Source: Clostridia bacterium (GTDB lineage: Bacteria > Bacillota > Clostridia > Christensenellales > Aristaeellaceae). From it: DNA of 9,683 bases. Shown piece after piece: positions 6,734 through 9,683 of this stretch. Numbering within the stretch: the first letter of the stretch is position 1; each line of letters starts with the position of its first letter. The notes under the pieces are model-generated. The model was not told the DNA's origin. It worked only from the letters and a program-made list of their open reading frames with translations, and searched no databases. Position numbers and translations under genes: made by a program. Location of the stretch: positions 1-9,683 of the forward strand of contig JAFSZW010000405.1 of assembly GCA_017458865.1 (NCBI GenBank), given 5' to 3'.

Positions 6734-8146
6734 ATGAAAACTATTCAACTGATCGATCGTACGCTTCGCGACGCTGTAGAGTCGAGAGAAACCGTTCTCT
6801 CCTTCAAGGAAAAGCTTGAGATGGCGCGGAGCCTGGACAGGCTGAAAGTGGACAGGATTGAATTGCCGCCCGTCGGGGACAGCAAGGCGGACCAGCTCTT
6901 CAACAAGAGCGTGGCTGCTGCGCTCACCACGCCGCTGTGCGCGGTCGTGCCGATTAACGACACACGGATTGAGATGATCTGGGACAGCATTCACACATCA
7001 CGCCATCCCAGTCTGAATGTTGAGGTCCCCTGTTCCCCGGTCCAGATGGAGTACGCTGCGCACAAGAAGGCGCCAGCGCTCCTTGAGGCGATCAGCGCGC
7101 AGGTCAGGGCATGCCGCAATTACTGTGAGGATGTCGGCTTTACGGCAACGGACGCCACACGCGCCGAGCGCGGCTTTCTCGCCGATGCGATCCGCAGCGC
7201 CGTTGAGGCCGGTGCGGGCAGAGTCATCCTCTGCGATACCGCCGGCGTCATGCTGCCGGATGAGTTCGCTGCCTTTGCCGCCTCAGTCATGAAGGATGCG
7301 GCGGTTTCTGAGAGCGTTCACTGGGCCGTTCAGATCAACAACGCCATGCACATGACCTGCGCCAGTGCCGTCGCGGCAATCGCAAAGGGCATTGACGGAC
7401 TCATCTGCTCCGCGTTCCCGGGAAATGCGGTCTCGCTGGATCAGATTGCGGACTTTGTGCGGCTCCGCGGGGAAGATCTGAATATCGCGATCGGCCTCAG
7501 GGTGACCGAACTGCGGCGCACGCTGGGACAGCTGCAGTGGCTCATGAGCAGTCACAGTACCGAGAGCAGCACCCTGCCGCGGAGCATGGGACAGGAGGAC
7601 AACTCGGGCATTTCCCTCACTGCCAGCGATGATGCTGCAGCTGTCGCAAAGGTAGTCAGCCAGCTGGGCTATGACCTGAGTGATGAGGACAATGCCCGCG
7701 TGTATGAGGCATTCCGCCGCGTCGCGGTCAAGAAGGGCTTTGTCACCTCTCTCGAGCTCGATGCCATCGTCGCATCGACTGCCATGCAGGTGCCCTCCAC
7801 CTACCGCATCGAAAGTTACGTCATCAACAGCGGCAATGTCATTACCGCGACTGCAAACATCACCCTTGACCGCAATGGACAGCAGCTGCGCGGCGTGTCG
7901 GTTGGCGACGGCCCAATTGACGCGGCCTTCCTTGCCATTGAGCAGATTATCGGCCATCACTATGAACTGGATGACTTCCAGATCCAGGCGGTCACCGAAG
8001 GACGCGAGGCCATGGGCAGCGCACTTGTAAAGCTGCGTGCGGACGGACGGGTTTATGCCGGCAACGGTATCTCCACCGACATCATTGGTGCCGCGATCCG
8101 CGCCTATATCAGCGCGCTGAACAAGATCATCTATGAGGAGGTGTAA
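6734..8146 (+). CDS. Divergent 2-isopropylmalate synthase-like protein (LeuA paralogue) lacking the HxH motif
   Basis: A 470-residue member of the HMGL-like/DRE-TIM aldolase family with the LeuA C-terminal regulatory (allosteric dimer) domain. The start is ATG 6734 with GGGAGA 8 bases upstream. The TIM barrel spans about 1-300 and opens with DRTLRDAVES (8-17), keeping the Arg12-Asp13 of the family's TLRDG motif. The family motif HxHND is QINNA here (200-204), and the GERAGN loop is reduced to AFPGN, so the usual metal and catalytic residues are missing. The regulatory domain (about 355-470) is well kept: GDGPIDAAF, AVTEGREAMG, GISTDIIGAAIRAYISALN. Normal LeuA condenses acetyl-CoA with 2-oxoisovalerate; this protein may use other substrates, have another mechanism, or be regulatory (inference). 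It lies under T-box control, and its last codons contain the ribosome site of the next gene, so the two are translationally close. Confidence 0.85.
   Translation: MKTIQLIDRTLRDAVESRETVLSFKEKLEMARSLDRLKVDRIELPPVGDSKADQLFNKSVAAALTTPLCAVVPINDTRIEMIWDSIHTSRHPSLNVEVPCSPVQMEYAAHKKAPALLEAISAQVRACRNYCEDVGFTATDATRAERGFLADAIRSAVEAGAGRVILCDTAGVMLPDEFAAFAASVMKDAAVSESVHWAVQINNAMHMTCASAVAAIAKGIDGLICSAFPGNAVSLDQIADFVRLRGEDLNIAIGLRVTELRRTLGQLQWLMSSHSTESSTLPRSMGQEDNSGISLTASDDAAAVAKVVSQLGYDLSDEDNARVYEAFRRVAVKKGFVTSLELDAIVASTAMQVPSTYRIESYVINSGNVITATANITLDRNGQQLRGVSVGDGPIDAAFLAIEQIIGHHYELDDFQIQAVTEGREAMGSALVKLRADGRVYAGNGISTDIIGAAIRAYISALNKIIYEEV
8136..8143 (+). promoter_or_regulatory. Ribosome binding site overlapping the end of the LeuA-like gene
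   Basis: AGGAGGTG inside the last codons of the upstream gene, 8 bases (counted from AGGAGG) before ATG 8150. It fixes the start of the fusion gene and suggests coupled translation. Confidence 0.8.
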
Positions 8147-8149
8147 GCC

Positions 8150-9683
8150 ATGAAGCTCTCTTTCTCCATTCAGGACTGGAAAAACCTTTCCTGGGATACC
8201 CTTCGCGAGCTGGCTGCCACAACGGACATGCAGGGCATTGAGCTGCATGATGTGAACAGCCCCATCTTCCAGGGAAAGACCGGTCTGGCCAATCCCGAGC
8301 TCGCAGCGGTCATCCGCCGCGGCCTGGCTGAGCAGAAGCTGACCATCCCCTGCATCGATACTGCCAGAGATTTCACCGCACCCGATTTTCCGCAGGAGCT
8401 CACGGCCAGTGCCGAGGTGTGCGTGAATCTGGGCATCCCCTACATTGTCATCCACACTGTCAGCGACCAGCAGGCTGCCTGCGCCGAGCGGCTGGGACAG
8501 CTGCTTGGTGAACTGCCGCGCGGCCTCACGCTGCTGGTGGATACCGAGGGCGCTTACGCGGATACGGCGCGCCTGCGCGATCTCCTCAATTACTTTTCAG
8601 ATGATGAGCGCCTCGCCGCCTCCTGGAACATGCACGAGACCTGCGTGACCGGCTGCGAGGACGGCGAAACCTCCATCACCAATCTGGGCGCCTATGTGCG
8701 GCATGTGCATCTGCATGATTTCCGCCGCACAGAGCACCGGGCCGTGCCCGAGCTGATCGGCGAGGGCGAACTCCCGCTCAAGGAGCTCATGAATGCGCTG
8801 CGTTCGGTCAACTATGACGGCTTTATCTCCCTTGAATGGGATCCCAGGTGGATGCGGGATCTGGATGACCCGGAGATCATCCTGACCCACTTTGCCAACT
8901 ACCTTTCCACCTTTGCCAGCACCCGCCTGAATCGCAGGCACCTGTTCCCCAACAACCGCGGCACCGGCTATTACCTCTGGAAGAAGGAGACACTCATTGA
9001 AAAGACCTTCTCCCAGGTGCTTGATGATGTCTGTGCGGAGTTTCCCGACCAGCTTGCCATCAAGTACACGACGCTCGACTATACCCGCACCTATTCCGAA
9101 TTCCGGGACGATGTGGATGAGTTTGCTCGCGTCCTGATCTCCCTCGGCGTCAAGGCCGGCTCCAAGGTCACCATCTGGGCGACCAATGTAAAGCAGTGGT
9201 TCATCACATTCTGGGCGACCACAAAGATCGGCGCGGTGCTTGTCACCATGAACACCGCCTACAAGATCCATGAGGCCGAATATCTGCTGCGTCAGTCGGA
9301 TACACATACTCTGGTCATGATCGACGGGTACCGCGATTCCAACTACCGCGAGATCATCAACGAGCTGTGCCCGGAGCTGAAGGATCTGAAACCCGGCGAG
9401 CCGCTGCACGCCAGGCGCCTGCCGTTCCTCAGGAACGTGATCACCGTCGGGTTCAGGCAGCCCGGCTGCCTGACCTGGGAGGATGCCATGGCCTATGCGG
9501 ACCGCACGCCCATTGAGGTGGTCTGGCGCATGGCAGCCGCCGTCGATGTCAATGACGTGTGCAACATGCAGTACACCTCCGGCACCACCGGTTTCCCGAA
9601 AGGCGTCATGCTGACCCACTACAACATCGTCAATGACGGCAAGTGCATCGGCGACGGCATGGATCTGTCCACGGCAGACCGCA
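8150..9683 (+). CDS. Sugar isomerase-type TIM barrel fused to AMP-forming acyl-CoA synthetase (partial)
   Basis: 511 codons are present; the 3' end lies beyond the window. Residues about 1-255 form a xylose-isomerase-like (AP endonuclease family 2) TIM barrel, with candidate metal or acid-base residues in IELHD (30-34), VDTEG (130-134), NMHE (160-163), HVHLHD (185-190) and ISLEW (226-230). After a short linker (about 256-280) an ANL-superfamily adenylating domain starts (IEKTFSQVLDDVCAEFPDQL), with the phosphate-binding motif YTSGTTGFPKG at 475-485 and MNTAYKIHEAEYLL earlier. ANL enzymes of this kind activate a carboxylate to acyl-AMP and then acyl-CoA. The full synthetase domain is usually about 500-550 residues, so roughly half is missing here. 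The gene begins 3 bases after the LeuA-like gene and is in the same T-box operon. The acid activated and the barrel's substrate are unknown; the fusion suggests successive steps on one molecule (inference). Confidence 0.88.
   Translation, partial: MKLSFSIQDWKNLSWDTLRELAATTDMQGIELHDVNSPIFQGKTGLANPELAAVIRRGLAEQKLTIPCIDTARDFTAPDFPQELTASAEVCVNLGIPYIVIHTVSDQQAACAERLGQLLGELPRGLTLLVDTEGAYADTARLRDLLNYFSDDERLAASWNMHETCVTGCEDGETSITNLGAYVRHVHLHDFRRTEHRAVPELIGEGELPLKELMNALRSVNYDGFISLEWDPRWMRDLDDPEIILTHFANYLSTFASTRLNRRHLFPNNRGTGYYLWKKETLIEKTFSQVLDDVCAEFPDQLAIKYTTLDYTRTYSEFRDDVDEFARVLISLGVKAGSKVTIWATNVKQWFITFWATTKIGAVLVTMNTAYKIHEAEYLLRQSDTHTLVMIDGYRDSNYREIINELCPELKDLKPGEPLHARRLPFLRNVITVGFRQPGCLTWEDAMAYADRTPIEVVWRMAAAVDVNDVCNMQYTSGTTGFPKGVMLTHYNIVNDGKCIGDGMDLSTADR

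Noticed and set aside
7283..8455. 390-codon minus-strand frame
   Set aside because: It is antisense to the LeuA-like gene and the start of the fusion gene, both with recognisable motifs; it has no domain of its own.
8597..9619. 340-codon minus-strand frame
   Set aside because: It is antisense to the TIM barrel/acyl-CoA synthetase gene, which carries the YTSGTTGFPKG motif on the plus strand.

Overview
The window looks like a chromosomal piece of a fairly GC-rich member of the Bacillota (Firmicutes). The reasons are a classical T-box leader, strong AGGAGG-type ribosome binding sites, sigma-A-like promoters, and a hybrid histidine kinase with tandem extracellular solute-binding domains next to an APC-type amino acid permease, a pairing I associate with gut Clostridia and relatives. 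Genus cannot be read from the sequence.

Left half (1-6045, minus strand): one transcription unit appears to start at two tandem sigma-A-like promoters (5987-6045). It runs through a roughly 900-base leader made of repeats, then a membrane-bound hybrid sensor kinase (5060 to 1272), and after 57 bases without a terminator it enters an APC permease (1214, leaving the window at base 1). The kinase has a signal peptide, two solute-binding domains, one membrane anchor, a PAS-like region, HisKA, HATPase and two receiver domains. It is broken at codon 79 by a single in-frame TAG. The leader holds about three copies of a 249-base unit. On the minus strand these carry diverging copies of one small open reading frame, and the copies differ mainly at synonymous third positions. 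Beside them is a shorter 60-base repeat that also reads as protein.

Middle (6046-6340): a short divergent region. It contains a possible 59-codon cysteine-rich ORF on the plus strand with a near-perfect Shine-Dalgarno sequence, and inside that ORF five tandem copies of an 8-base repeat that could shift its frame.

Right half (6341-9683, plus strand): a consensus promoter drives a complete T-box riboswitch (stem I, T-box bulge, intrinsic terminator). This controls an operon of a divergent 2-isopropylmalate-synthase-like protein and, 3 bases later, an unusual fusion of a sugar-isomerase-type TIM barrel with an AMP-forming acyl-CoA synthetase, cut off by the window edge. The LeuA-like protein keeps the C-terminal regulatory domain but has lost the metal-binding HxH motif. 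The best positional candidate for the T-box specifier is AUG (methionine) rather than a leucine codon, so the operon's substrate may not be the ordinary leucine pathway.

The most unusual parts are the repeat-borne small ORF array in front of the amber-interrupted kinase, and the T-box operon coupling a metal-motif-less LeuA homologue to a TIM barrel/acyl-CoA synthetase fusion.
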